Shown: positions 1 through 7,069 of the stretch, piece by piece | Layout: each line of letters starts with the position of its first letter | Position numbering within the stretch: position 1 is the stretch's first letter | NCBI GenBank assembly: GCA_045601525.1 | Contig: JAZRZR010000002.1 | Location: 1 to 19,804 of the forward strand | Origin: SIG565 sp045601525 | GTDB lineage: Bacteria; Bacillota; Clostridia; Oscillospirales; Acutalibacteraceae | DNA: 19,804 nucleotides | Reading direction: 5' to 3' | Translations under genes and position numbers: made by a program | The notes under the pieces: model-generated | Seen by the model: the letters and a program-made list of their open reading frames with translations, nothing else | Database searches by the model: none | What the model was told of the DNA's origin: nothing

Positions 1-40
1 TACCGCTAACAAAATACAGTATTTTTAAATCGTTTTCCAT
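1..40 (-). CDS. 5' end of an unidentified protein gene (runs off the window)
   Basis: On the minus strand an ATG at 40-38 opens a frame that stays open to the window edge and reads MENDLKILYFVSG. An AAAGGCGG-like ribosome-binding site lies 8-15 bases upstream. It is the next gene after the S23/IVP protein on the same strand, 57 bases downstream of its stop. Thirteen residues are too few to name a family, so no function is proposed. The good ribosome-binding site and co-orientation are the only support; it could be a chance opening. Confidence 0.45.
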   Translation of the reverse strand, partial: MENDLKILYFVSG

Positions 41-97
41 ATAATCTGCCGCCTTTCAAACAACGGGTTATACCGAAAGATTTTCAAAAGTCCAGCG

Positions 98-448
98 TTA
101 TTTTTCGGTGTTTTGTTTAGCGGTGTTGATGGAAGAAATTAAAATTCGTTTGACCTCAGTACAGTTATCAAGCAAAGATTTGTCGTTATAATATCCGCTT
201 TCCAAAAGCAACTCGATCCAATATTCAGTTTCAGAGCACTCTTTTAATGCAATTTGTAATTTTGCGATAAAATCAGCCTTACCGTGAGCATAAAACGCTT
301 CTCTTATGTTTGCGCCGATACTTGTTCCTGAACGCAAAAATTGATTGATAAGAGCAGACTCACACTTTGCCACTCTTAACTCCTTGCATACCTTTATAAC
401 ATCAAGCGCAAACGCTTTTGATTTTATCATCAACTGGCTTTCTTTCAT
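98..448 (-). CDS. Four-helix-bundle protein, S23/IVP (23S rRNA intervening sequence protein) family
   Basis: A 116-residue protein that looks entirely helical. The block SALINQFLRSGTSIGANIRE (about residues 34-53), the AKLQIALKECSETEYWIELL stretch (about 63-82) and a closing helix are the recognisable signature of the S23/IVP family, and the length is typical. Members fold as four-helix bundles that form pentamers. Some are encoded inside 23S rRNA intervening sequences and relatives (Avd) assist diversity-generating retroelements, but most free-standing copies have no known role. No rRNA or retroelement lies nearby here. I chose the ATG at 448 because AGAGGTGA sits 6 bases upstream; the GTG codons at 457 and 451 fall within or too close to that site. 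It has its own promoter and sits beside an inverted-repeat patch. Family call firm, function unknown. Confidence 0.85.
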   Translation of the reverse strand: MKESQLMIKSKAFALDVIKVCKELRVAKCESALINQFLRSGTSIGANIREAFYAHGKADFIAKLQIALKECSETEYWIELLLESGYYNDKSLLDNCTEVKRILISSINTAKQNTEK

Positions 449-468
449 CACTTTCACCTCTTAAACTT

Positions 469-497
469 ATTATATCTTGTATAAACTGAAAAAGCAA
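469..497 (-). promoter_or_regulatory. Sigma-A promoter for the S23/IVP gene
   Basis: Read on the minus strand: TTGCTT (497-492), a 17-base spacer, then TATAAT (474-469). Transcription would begin near 462, only about 14 bases before the ATG. The -35 box overlaps the 5' arm of the small hairpin GCAAGGC-GAA-GCCTTGC at 494-510. Confidence 0.6.
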
Positions 498-510
498 GGC
501 GAAGCCTTGC
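494..510. repeat. Perfect 7-bp hairpin GCAAGGC-GAA-GCCTTGC
   Basis: Seven perfect GC-rich pairs around a GAA loop. It has no T-run on either side, so it is not a convincing terminator. It overlaps the -35 box of the S23/IVP promoter and borders the heptamer repeat patch, of which it may be the outer end. Confidence 0.6.
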
Positions 511-520
511 AGAATACTTC

Positions 521-599
521 TTCACTATTCACTATTACTTATTACCTCCAAAAATCTTCTCGGACGGATTTAGTGAAAAGTGAAGAGTGAAAAGTGAAA
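521..599. repeat. Inverted clusters of 7-base repeats (TTCACTA / AGTGAAA)
   Basis: Positions 521-541 hold TTCACTA, TTCACTA, TTACTTA in a 7-base period. Positions 572-599 hold AGTGAAA, AGTGAAG, AGTGAAA, AGTGAAA in the same period on the opposite sense. The two clusters are roughly reverse complements and could form a long imperfect stem around 542-571. There is no coding potential. This resembles dispersed intergenic repeats of Firmicutes more than a simple-sequence accident, but dispersal cannot be judged from one window. Confidence 0.6.
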
Positions 600-636
600 A
601 AGTAAAACCTTCCCGAACTTCGTCCGAGAAGGTTTT

Positions 637-639
<3 letters not shown>
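546..639. repeat. Inverted repeat: extra copy of the tRNA terminator arm
   Basis: The 19 bases at 546-564 match the reverse complement of 621-639 at 18 of 19 positions (shared core CTTCTCGGACG preceded by CCAAAAA). The 621-639 arm includes half of the tRNA-fMet terminator and the CCA end; the 546-564 arm is a separate copy facing the other way. The AGTGAAA heptamers lie between the arms. Confidence 0.6.
604..636 (-). terminator. Rho-independent terminator of tRNA-fMet
   Basis: On the minus strand, 15 paired positions (AAAACCTTCTCGGAC with GTTCGGGAAGGTTTT, including G-T wobbles) surround a GAA loop. The 3' arm ends in TTTT and is followed by more T-rich sequence. It begins immediately after the tRNA CCA end. 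Confidence 0.8.
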
Positions 640-713
<74 letters not shown>

Positions 714-737
714 ATATTTAGTTTCTTGTGCTTGAAT

Positions 738-766
738 ATTATACACTAATTATTATGTTTTTGCAA
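738..766 (-). promoter_or_regulatory. Sigma-A promoter of tRNA-fMet
   Basis: Minus strand: TTGCAA (766-761), a 17-base spacer, TATAAT (743-738). The start would be near 731, about 18 bases before the mature tRNA 5' end, leaving a short leader for RNase P to remove. Confidence 0.8.
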
Positions 767-869
767 GCCTTTTTTATTACAAATTTGAAATTCTTATTTT
801 TATCACTTTTTTTAAGTGTCTTTTTGTTCTATTTGTACAATTTGTATTTGTCTATTTATTAACTATTTA

Positions 870-898
870 TTGAAAAATGCAATCATTTATGATATACT
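870..898 (+). promoter_or_regulatory. Sigma-A promoter of the rnf operon
   Basis: TTGAAA (870-875), a 17-base spacer, TATACT (893-898). It predicts a start near 905 and a leader of about 68 bases before rnfC. No other good promoter is visible in the 258-base gap between the tRNA and rnfC. Confidence 0.7.
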
Positions 899-921
899 GA
901 TTTAGTAATTATATATATTAT

Positions 922-939
922 TTTTCGGCTTGCCGAAAA
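922..939. promoter_or_regulatory. 18-bp perfect palindrome in the rnf leader, candidate operator
   Basis: TTTTCGGC-TT-GCCGAAAA is perfectly symmetric and lies about +18 to +35 from the predicted start. As RNA it would leave a CUUG loop on a short stem with no following T-run, so it is not a terminator. A regulator-binding site just downstream of the promoter is the simplest reading, but no known consensus is recognised (it does not resemble the Rex box TTGTGA-n6-TCACAA). Confidence 0.4.
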
Positions 940-972
940 TCACTTTAATAAAAATCGTTTTTGGAGGTTCTT

Positions 973-2286
973 ATGAAACAACCTGAAAAGATTTTAAGTC
1001 CTGTCGGTATCATAAGAGGCGGCGCTGAGCTGCCCCATCTTAAAGATACTGCCGAGCTTGAAAGCATTATTATGCCGCCTCCCGCTACTGTAAAGCTTGC
1101 GCTAAAGCAACACATCGGTGTTCCTTGTGAGCCTATTGTCAATGTTGGGGACAAGGTTTTTGTCGGCACAAAGATTGCCGACAGTGAAAACAACTTCAGT
1201 TCCCCCATACATTCGAGTGTATCGGGTACCGTCACTGCCATTTCCGCCGATGCTATCACTATTGAATCGGATGGAGAAATGAAGCCCGAGCCTTCCCTTG
1301 CTCCACCTGTGATAAACAATGCCGACGATTTGGTGAAGGCGACGAGAGATTGCGGCCTTGTTGGTCTTGGCGGCGCAGGCTTCCCCGTTCATATTAAACT
1401 TGCCCCCGCTACAAGCGAGGCTATTGACACCCTTATTATCAACGGTGCCGAGTGCGAGCCATATATTACGAGTGACTATCGCACCTGTATGGAAGATTTT
1501 GATGCGATTATCGGCGGAGTTTATCTTCTTAAAGATATTTTCAAGTTCAAGAAGATAATTATTGCCATCGAAGGCAACAAGCCGAAAGCCATTGAAAAAC
1601 TTTATCAAATCGCCACCGACAAGCAGGATGCCGATGATACTGTAAAACTTATGCGGCTTCACACCTCTTACCCACAGGGCGCTGAAAAAATGCTCGTTTA
1701 CGCAACCACAAAGCGTAAAATCCCTATGGGCAAACTCCCTGCCGATGTTGGCTGTGTGGTTATGAACATAACCACAGTTGCAACCCTTTACAACTTTGTT
1801 AAAACGGGTATGCCCTTAACCAAAAAGCGCATTACCTTTGAGGGCACCGCCGCCATAGAGCCTAAAAACATTATAGTTCCGATAGGCACATCAATCGCCG
1901 ATGTTATTGAATTTTGCGGAGGTGCGAGTGAAAATGCCGAAAAGGTGCTTTACGGAGGCACGATGATGGGTATTGCTGTTAAGGATACCCAAAGCCCAAT
2001 TCTAAAACAAAACAATGCAATATTAGTTATGGAGCCTGATAACAAACTTAAATCTACACCTTGTATCCGTTGCGGAAGATGTGCTAATACCTGTCCTATG
2101 AAATTGGCCCCCGCAAAGATCGAGGCTTCTCTTAACACAAATAATTTTGAAACCCTCTCGGGTCTTAATGTTAATTATTGTATTGAGTGCGGCAGTTGTA
2201 GTTTCGTTTGTCCTGCAAGGCGCCCCTTAACACAATCTATGCGCACCGCAAAATCTATTTTGAGGAGGAACAACAATGCAAAATAA
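973..2286 (+). CDS. rnfC: Rnf complex subunit RnfC (ferredoxin:NAD+ oxidoreductase)
   Basis: A 437-residue peripheral subunit that carries the NAD(H)-reacting site of the Rnf complex on the cytoplasmic face. The N-terminal lipoyl-like barrel (about 30-100) is followed by a nucleotide-binding region containing GLGGAGFP (131-138) and GAECEPYITSDY (158-169), as in the Nqo1/NuoF-like fold. Two [4Fe-4S] motifs follow, CIRCGRCANTCP (364-375) and CIECGSCSFVCP (403-414). The start is the ATG at 973, with TGGAGG 5-10 bases upstream; the in-frame TTG at 961 lies inside that ribosome-binding region. It is first in rnfCDGEAB and overlaps rnfD by 11 bases, typical of tight translational coupling. All ligand cysteines are present, so the subunit looks functional. 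Confidence 0.97.
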   Translation: MKQPEKILSPVGIIRGGAELPHLKDTAELESIIMPPPATVKLALKQHIGVPCEPIVNVGDKVFVGTKIADSENNFSSPIHSSVSGTVTAISADAITIESDGEMKPEPSLAPPVINNADDLVKATRDCGLVGLGGAGFPVHIKLAPATSEAIDTLIINGAECEPYITSDYRTCMEDFDAIIGGVYLLKDIFKFKKIIIAIEGNKPKAIEKLYQIATDKQDADDTVKLMRLHTSYPQGAEKMLVYATTKRKIPMGKLPADVGCVVMNITTVATLYNFVKTGMPLTKKRITFEGTAAIEPKNIIVPIGTSIADVIEFCGGASENAEKVLYGGTMMGIAVKDTQSPILKQNNAILVMEPDNKLKSTPCIRCGRCANTCPMKLAPAKIEASLNTNNFETLSGLNVNYCIECGSCSFVCPARRPLTQSMRTAKSILRRNNNAK

Positions 2287-3193
2287 ACTCACTATTTCTT
2301 CCTCTCCGCATTTGCGCGCTCCCGATACCACCGCAGGCATTATGCTCGATGTTATTATTGCCCTTTTGCCCGCAACGATATTCGGTATTATAATTTTCGG
2401 CTTGCGCTCCTTACTTGTTGTATTGGTTTCGGTAGTTGCTGCCCTCCTTGCCGAATTTGTTTGGAATTTGATTCTTAAAAAGGAAAATTCACTTGGTGAC
2501 CTGACCGCTGTTGTTACAGGTCTTTTACTTGGCTTAAACCTCCCCTCCCGTTTTCCGTTATGGATGGCGGCGCTCGGAAGCGTTATTGCCATAATAGTTG
2601 TGAAGCAAATGTTTGGCGGTGTTGGTAAGAACTTTGCAAACCCTGCTATGACCGCTCGTATCGTACTTATGGTTTCCTTCCCAACTGCTATGACTACCTT
2701 CTACGAGCCGTTTAGTGATGTTATAACCTCGGCCACTCCCCTTGCCAACGGCGGCGCCTATACCTTAAAGGAATTGTTTTTAGGTATGCACGGCGGCAGC
2801 ATAGGTGAGACAAGTGCAATTATGCTCTTGCTCGGTGGTATTTATCTTATTATGCGCCGTGTAATAAATCCAATTATTCCGCTTTCCTTTATAGGTACTG
2901 TATTTGTATTGAGCTATGCCTTAGGCTCTAACGGACTTGCCGCAATACTCAGCGGCGGCGTTATGCTTGGCGCAATCTTTATGGCAACAGACTATGTTAC
3001 AAGCCCAACATATAATTGGGGCAAACTCATTTTCGGTATCGGTTGCGGCGCTATATGTGTGGTTATTCGCATGTTCGGCGCACTGCCCGAGGGCACCTCT
3101 TATGCAATTCTTATTATGAACTTGCTTGTGCCTCACATAAACCGTCTTACCGCACCCAAACCTTTTGGATGGGAGGGTAAGAAAAATGGATAA
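2276..3193 (+). CDS. rnfD: Rnf complex subunit RnfD (flavinylated membrane protein)
   Basis: A 305-residue integral membrane subunit with about eight to ten hydrophobic segments. In the family a threonine in an S(G/A)AT-type motif carries covalent FMN; here SATP at 152-155 (T154) fills that place, followed by the LANGG segment. The conserved GGVGKNFANPAMTAR stretch (114-128) is intact. GAGGAGG (2262-2268) precedes the ATG. The gene overlaps rnfC at its start and rnfG at its end by 8 bases. It passes electrons between RnfC and the flavin/iron-sulfur path and is thought to be part of the ion-pumping core. Length and motifs are normal. Confidence 0.95.
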   Translation: MQNKLTISSSPHLRAPDTTAGIMLDVIIALLPATIFGIIIFGLRSLLVVLVSVVAALLAEFVWNLILKKENSLGDLTAVVTGLLLGLNLPSRFPLWMAALGSVIAIIVVKQMFGGVGKNFANPAMTARIVLMVSFPTAMTTFYEPFSDVITSATPLANGGAYTLKELFLGMHGGSIGETSAIMLLLGGIYLIMRRVINPIIPLSFIGTVFVLSYALGSNGLAAILSGGVMLGAIFMATDYVTSPTYNWGKLIFGIGCGAICVVIRMFGALPEGTSYAILIMNLLVPHINRLTAPKPFGWEGKKNG

Positions 3194-3809
3194 GGTAAAA
3201 CAAATTTTATCTGACCTTTGGCAAAAATCAAAGGACATTTTGATTCCCGTAGCAGTGCTCACCGCGATTTGTGTAATTATTTCGGCAGCCCTTTCTCTTA
3301 CCAATTTGTTAACGGCCGACAAGATTGCCGATATTGAAAAAGAAAATCAAAACAAGGCGATGGCGACACTTATTCCTGACTGTGAATATGAAGATTTACT
3401 CAATTATTTGACTTTTGACAAGGCTTTCCCCGTCACAGCCTTTTATGCCGCTAAATCGGGTGATGAAATAAAGGGATATATCGTCACTTCTTCGGCAAAG
3501 GGCTACGGTGGCGAGGTTAAAATTATGACAGCTATCTCACCCGATAAAAAGGTAATAGGTGTTAATGTTTTATCCATTGCCGATGAAACACCCGGTCTTG
3601 GCCAAAATGTAGGAAAGCCCGATTTCTACGGTCAATTCAAGGATAAAACTAAAAATATTATTCTTATCAAAAACGGTGCTGACAGTGCTAAAAACGAAAT
3701 AAACGCCGTAACGGGCGCTACAATTTCTTCAAAGGCGGCAACAAACGCCGTAAATGCGGCGCTTGAAGTTATTGATGAATATTTTGCGATACAGGAGGTA
3801 GCACAATGA
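3186..3809 (+). CDS. rnfG: Rnf complex subunit RnfG (FMN-binding)
   Basis: A 207-residue protein with one N-terminal membrane anchor (about 19-43) and an extracytoplasmic FMN-binding domain. ADETPGLGQNV (132-142) and VTGATISSKA (175-184) are the family signatures; T179 of TGAT is the expected covalent FMN attachment residue. I start it at the ATG at 3186, with GGGAGGG at 3171-3177 upstream. The TTG at 3165 is in frame but has that ribosome-binding site inside the reading frame. It overlaps rnfD by 8 bases and rnfE by 4 (ATGA). Covalent flavinylation normally needs ApbE, which is not in this window. Confidence 0.95.
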   Translation: MDKVKQILSDLWQKSKDILIPVAVLTAICVIISAALSLTNLLTADKIADIEKENQNKAMATLIPDCEYEDLLNYLTFDKAFPVTAFYAAKSGDEIKGYIVTSSAKGYGGEVKIMTAISPDKKVIGVNVLSIADETPGLGQNVGKPDFYGQFKDKTKNIILIKNGADSAKNEINAVTGATISSKAATNAVNAALEVIDEYFAIQEVAQ

Positions 3810-4480
3810 AAGATAAAAAATATCTAAACATTTTTACCAATGGTATCATTAAAGAAAACCCCGTTTTGAGATTGGTGCTTGGCACCTGTCCCACCTTGGC
3901 TATCACCACCGCCGCTATAAACGGCATTGGTATGGGCGTTGCAGCAACTCTTGTTTTACTTGGTAGCAATGTGGTAATTTCATTGCTTAGAAACATTATT
4001 CCTGACAAGGTGAGAATTCCCGCATACATTACAATAATTGCGGGCTTTGTAACCATAATTCAAATGCTTGTTAAGGCATTTTTCCCTGCCATTGATGCGG
4101 CACTCGGTATTTATCTTCCCTTGATTGTTGTTTACTGTATTATTTTGGGAAGAGCCGAAATGTTTGCCTCTAAGAACCCGATATTACCGAGTGTGCTTGA
4201 TGCGCTTGGTATGGGCGTTGGCTTTACCGCCACCATAACCCTTATGGGTATCATCCGCGAGCTTATCGGCGCGGGTACTGTTTTTTCTCTACCTGTAACC
4301 GTAAACTTTATTGACCCGATGGTTGTTATGCTTTTGCCTCCCGGTGGCTTCTTTGTGTTTGGTATTTTGGTTGCTCTTTCAAACGCAATTGCGAAGCGTC
4401 TCGGCAAAAAAGAGGTAACCTCGCTCGGTTGCAAGGGCTGTCCCGCTAAGGACAGTTGCCAAAATGCTCAGGAGGTGTAG
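3806..4480 (+). CDS. rnfE: Rnf complex subunit RnfE (membrane)
   Basis: A 224-residue polytopic membrane protein, one half of the RnfA/RnfE pseudo-symmetric pair. ENPVLRLVLGTCPTLAIT (16-33) contains the conserved cysteine that, with its partner in RnfA, binds a cluster within the membrane in the related Nqr/Rnf structures. AGGAGG at 3793-3798 precedes the ATG. The C-terminus ends in a short cysteine-rich tail, GCKGCPAKDSC, at about 207-217, after the last membrane helix. It overlaps rnfG by 4 bases, and rnfA starts 3 bases after its stop. Confidence 0.95.
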   Translation: MKDKKYLNIFTNGIIKENPVLRLVLGTCPTLAITTAAINGIGMGVAATLVLLGSNVVISLLRNIIPDKVRIPAYITIIAGFVTIIQMLVKAFFPAIDAALGIYLPLIVVYCIILGRAEMFASKNPILPSVLDALGMGVGFTATITLMGIIRELIGAGTVFSLPVTVNFIDPMVVMLLPPGGFFVFGILVALSNAIAKRLGKKEVTSLGCKGCPAKDSCQNAQEV

Positions 4481-4483
4481 GAT

Positions 4484-5068
4484 ATGACAATTCAAAGTGT
4501 TATTACAATATTGATTGCGGGTATCCTCACCGAGAATATGATTTTGTCAAAATTTCTCGGTATATGCCCCTTCCTCGGCACCTCTAAAAAGCTTGGCACT
4601 GCATTTAGTATGAGCCTTGCCGTGCTTTTGGTTATGCTTATTTCAACAGCCGTTACCTATCCCCTTTATGCTTGGGTTTTGGTGCCTTTAGGTCTTGGAT
4701 ATTTACAAACTATCGTGTTTATCCTTGTAATTGCGGCTATTGTACAGTTTTTGGAAATTGTACTTAAAAAATATATACCCTCGGTTTATAAGGCTCTCGG
4801 CGTTTATTTGCCCCTTATCACCACAAACTGTGCCGTTTTAGGTATTACAATTCTTAACTTCACAAAAGGCTTTTCCTTTGGTGAATCTCTTGTTAATGCC
4901 GTAGCGGCAGGTCTTGGCTTTATGCTTGCAATGGTTATTTTTGCGGGTGTTCGTGAAAGAATCGAGGAATCAAGCATACCCTCCTTCTTAAAGGGCTTGC
5001 CGATTACCCTTATTGCCGCCTCAATAGTTGCATTGTCCTTCTTAGGCTTTGCGGGAATAGGAGGTTAA
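4484..5068 (+). CDS. rnfA: Rnf complex subunit RnfA (membrane)
   Basis: A 194-residue, six-helix membrane protein, the standard RnfA length. TENMILSKFLGICPFLGTSK (16-35) is the hallmark with the cluster-binding cysteine, and the second conserved block, TNCAVLG (about 113-119), is also present. The start ATG at 4484 follows GGAGGTG at 4471-4477. It sits between rnfE and rnfB with almost no spacing, so all six subunits should be made from one transcript. Confidence 0.96.
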   Translation: MTIQSVITILIAGILTENMILSKFLGICPFLGTSKKLGTAFSMSLAVLLVMLISTAVTYPLYAWVLVPLGLGYLQTIVFILVIAAIVQFLEIVLKKYIPSVYKALGVYLPLITTNCAVLGITILNFTKGFSFGESLVNAVAAGLGFMLAMVIFAGVRERIEESSIPSFLKGLPITLIAASIVALSFLGFAGIGG

Positions 5069-5069
5069 C

Positions 5070-5852
5070 ATGGGAGTTTTATATGCTATTTTAATCATTA
5101 CCGGAATAGGCCTTGTTGCCGGACTTATTTTGGCTATTGCCTCTAAATTTATGGCGGTTCCCGTTGACCAAAAGGTTGCCGAAATAAGAGAAACTTTGCC
5201 GGGTGCTAATTGCGGTGCCTGTGGTTTCTCGGGGTGTGATGGTTATGCCGCAGCAATCGCTGCAGGTGAGGCTGCACCCAATCTTTGCACTCCCGGCGGT
5301 CAAACAACTGCCGATAATTTGAGCAAAATCCTCGGTGTTGAGATTAAAAGTGAAAAAAAGGTTGCCTTTGTACGCTGTAATCACGGCATAGATAAAGCAA
5401 AACTTGATTTTGGATATTCGGGTGCTCAAAGCTGTGCCGCCGCTTCGCTTTTGTACGGCGGTCAGTATGAATGCAAATTTGCTTGTCTCGGTTTTGGCGA
5501 CTGCGCAAAGGCTTGCGAATACGGCGCTATTTCACTTGAAGACGGCACCGCAAAGGTTAACCGTGAGGTTTGTATTGCTTGCGGAAAATGTGCGGCTGTT
5601 TGTCCTAAGGGAATAATCGATATTATCCCCGCAGCTAATTCTTATGCGGTGGCTTGTTCTAACACCGAAAAGGGTGCCGTTTCCCGTAAAAAGTGCGAAG
5701 CGGCCTGCATTGGTTGTATGAAATGCGTTAAGGTGTGCGAGGCAGAGGCTATTTCGGTGAAAAACAATTTAGCGAGTATTGATTTTTCAAAATGTACTTC
5801 TTGCGGAAAATGCGCAGAGGTTTGTCCCGATAAATGCATCGTATTATTGTAA
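5070..5852 (+). CDS. rnfB: Rnf complex subunit RnfB (ferredoxin-interacting iron-sulfur protein)
   Basis: A 260-residue subunit that accepts electrons from reduced ferredoxin. One N-terminal membrane helix (about 4-26) is followed by the CGACGFSGC motif (C48, C51, C56, with C73) for a [4Fe-4S] cluster. The middle region contains SCAAASLLYGG and CLGFGDCAKAC. Ferredoxin-like motifs follow: CIACGKCAAVCP (168-179), CIGCMKCVKVC (213-223) and CTSCGKCAEVCP (242-253). All cysteines appear intact. AGGAGG at 5059-5064 gives the start. It ends the operon; a strong terminator begins 5 bases after the stop. Confidence 0.96.
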   Translation: MGVLYAILIITGIGLVAGLILAIASKFMAVPVDQKVAEIRETLPGANCGACGFSGCDGYAAAIAAGEAAPNLCTPGGQTTADNLSKILGVEIKSEKKVAFVRCNHGIDKAKLDFGYSGAQSCAAASLLYGGQYECKFACLGFGDCAKACEYGAISLEDGTAKVNREVCIACGKCAAVCPKGIIDIIPAANSYAVACSNTEKGAVSRKKCEAACIGCMKCVKVCEAEAISVKNNLASIDFSKCTSCGKCAEVCPDKCIVLL

Positions 5853-5857
5853 ATTAA

Positions 5858-5890
5858 AATAAAGGGTACATTTGTACCCTTTATTTTTTT
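5858..5890 (+). terminator. Rho-independent terminator after rnfB
   Basis: A 12-bp perfect stem, AATAAAGGGTAC with GTACCCTTTATT, around an ATTT loop (5870-5873), followed by TTTTT to 5890. It closes the rnf operon and separates it from the envelope operon downstream. Confidence 0.9.
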
Positions 5891-5906
5891 GCCACAATTT
5901 TTAGCC

Positions 5907-5935
5907 TTGTATTTTTTGTATTATAATATTATAAT
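5907..5935 (+). promoter_or_regulatory. Promoter of the GT2-GtrA operon
   Basis: TTGTAT (5907-5912), a 17-base spacer, TATAAT (5930-5935). A second TATAAT at 5922-5927 lies 8 bases earlier but would leave only a 9-base spacer. The predicted start is near 5942, about 42 bases before the ATG. Confidence 0.6.
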
Positions 5936-5983
5936 ATGTATGATTAGTCAAAATAAATTTCTTTTAGAAAAGGAGGGTAAATT

Positions 5984-7069
5984 ATGTTAGATAAGGTTTG
6001 CGTTGTTATCCCGTCGCTTGACCCCGATAAAAAACTGTGTGAAACCGTAAATTCTCTTAAAAAGGTTGGTTTTACAAGATTTGTTGTTGTAAATGATGGC
6101 AGTGCCCCTGAATGTCTTGGCGCATTTCCCGAACCTGACGAATTTATCACCCTTCTCGGATACGAAAAAAATCGCGGAAAAGGCTATGCCCTTAAAACCG
6201 CCTTTTCATATATAACCGAAAATTTTAGGGACACAAATTGTGTTGTAACGGTTGATGGGGACGGTCAACACCATCCCGATGATGTTCTATCCTCGGTGAA
6301 GGCCTGTGCTGATTCCAATTTTTCAAGAGTGGTTCTTGGATGTCGTGATTTTTCGCTGCCCCAGGTGCCAAAGAAAAGTCGTTTTGGTAACCGCTTAACC
6401 TCATTTGTTTTTAAGACTTTATGCGGTATAAATATTTCGGACACACAAACGGGCCTTAGGGTTTTCCCGATGGGTGTTTTACCCGCCTTGTTAAACATAA
6501 AGGGGGAGCGCTTTGAATACGAAACCAATATGCTTATAAAATTCAAGCAATTGAATATCCCCTTTAGTGAACAAAAAATTGAAACTCTTTATTTCGAAGA
6601 AAATTCGGGCACACATTTTAGAGCCATAGCCGATTCAATAAGGGTTTACGGATTTATAATCAACTATATTATCAGTTCCTTAGCCTCTTTTTTGGTGGAT
6701 GTGGTTTTATTCTTCTTAATAAACCTTTTTGGTCGTGAATTTTTCGGTGCCTCCACCGTTTTAGTAGCCACCGCCCTTGCCCGTCTTTTTTCCTCGGTTA
6801 CTAATTTCACCATAAATCGCAAAAAGGTCTTTGATGCCCACACTCCAATAGTCAAAACCTTTTTGAAATATTATTCGGTTGCTGTTCCGCAAATGTTTTT
6901 ATCGGCAATTCTTGTTTATTTGCTCGGTTTTCTTATAAATTCCACAACCGCACTTGATACCATTTTCAAGGTGTTTGTTGATACTGTTCTTTTCTTTATC
7001 AGTTACCGAGTGCAACAAAGTTGGGTTTTTGCCGACAAAAAGAAAAAAATTAAGAGGGTTAAAAATTGA
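5984..7069 (+). CDS. Family 2 glycosyltransferase fused to a GtrA-like membrane domain
   Basis: A 361-residue fusion. Residues 1-205 form a GT-A glycosyltransferase of the polyprenyl-phosphate type: VVVNDGS (34-40), the metal-binding DGDGQH (91-96), DTQTGLR (153-159) and GERFEYE (174-180). Residues 222-350 carry four hydrophobic helices with GtrA signatures, SVTNFTINRKKVF (271-283) and YRVQQSWVF (341-349). Known relatives transfer a sugar to undecaprenyl phosphate (CsbB/GtrB role), and GtrA/GtcA proteins are thought to flip the product; here both would be one polypeptide. AAAGGAGGG precedes the ATG. It leads a four-gene operon and its stop overlaps the next start. The donor sugar cannot be read from sequence. 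Confidence 0.93.
   Translation: MLDKVCVVIPSLDPDKKLCETVNSLKKVGFTRFVVVNDGSAPECLGAFPEPDEFITLLGYEKNRGKGYALKTAFSYITENFRDTNCVVTVDGDGQHHPDDVLSSVKACADSNFSRVVLGCRDFSLPQVPKKSRFGNRLTSFVFKTLCGINISDTQTGLRVFPMGVLPALLNIKGERFEYETNMLIKFKQLNIPFSEQKIETLYFEENSGTHFRAIADSIRVYGFIINYIISSLASFLVDVVLFFLINLFGREFFGASTVLVATALARLFSSVTNFTINRKKVFDAHTPIVKTFLKYYSVAVPQMFLSAILVYLLGFLINSTTALDTIFKVFVDTVLFFISYRVQQSWVFADKKKKIKRVKN

Noticed and set aside
98..448. Diversity-generating retroelement accessory protein (Avd)
   Set aside because: The protein belongs to the broad four-helix-bundle group, but there is no reverse transcriptase, template repeat or variable repeat in the neighbourhood.
521..599. Short repeats as a CRISPR-like array
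   Set aside because: The units are only 7 bases, directly adjacent, without spacers, and switch orientation halfway; there are no cas genes.
922..939. Terminator or Rex operator in the rnf leader
   Set aside because: There is no T-run after the hairpin and the sequence does not fit the Rex box; kept only as an unassigned palindrome.
1102..1662. Minus-strand open frame of 186 codons within rnfC
   Set aside because: It lies wholly inside a gene with clear family motifs, has no plausible ribosome-binding site and no recognisable protein features; it is a frame shadow.
2921..3322. Minus-strand open frame spanning the rnfD-rnfG junction
   Set aside because: Both rnfD and rnfG are intact and conserved across it; the antisense peptide has no family signature.
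5922..5927. First TATAAT as the -10 box of the GT2-GtrA operon
   Set aside because: It would leave 9 bases to the best -35 candidate; the second TATAAT at 5930 gives 17.
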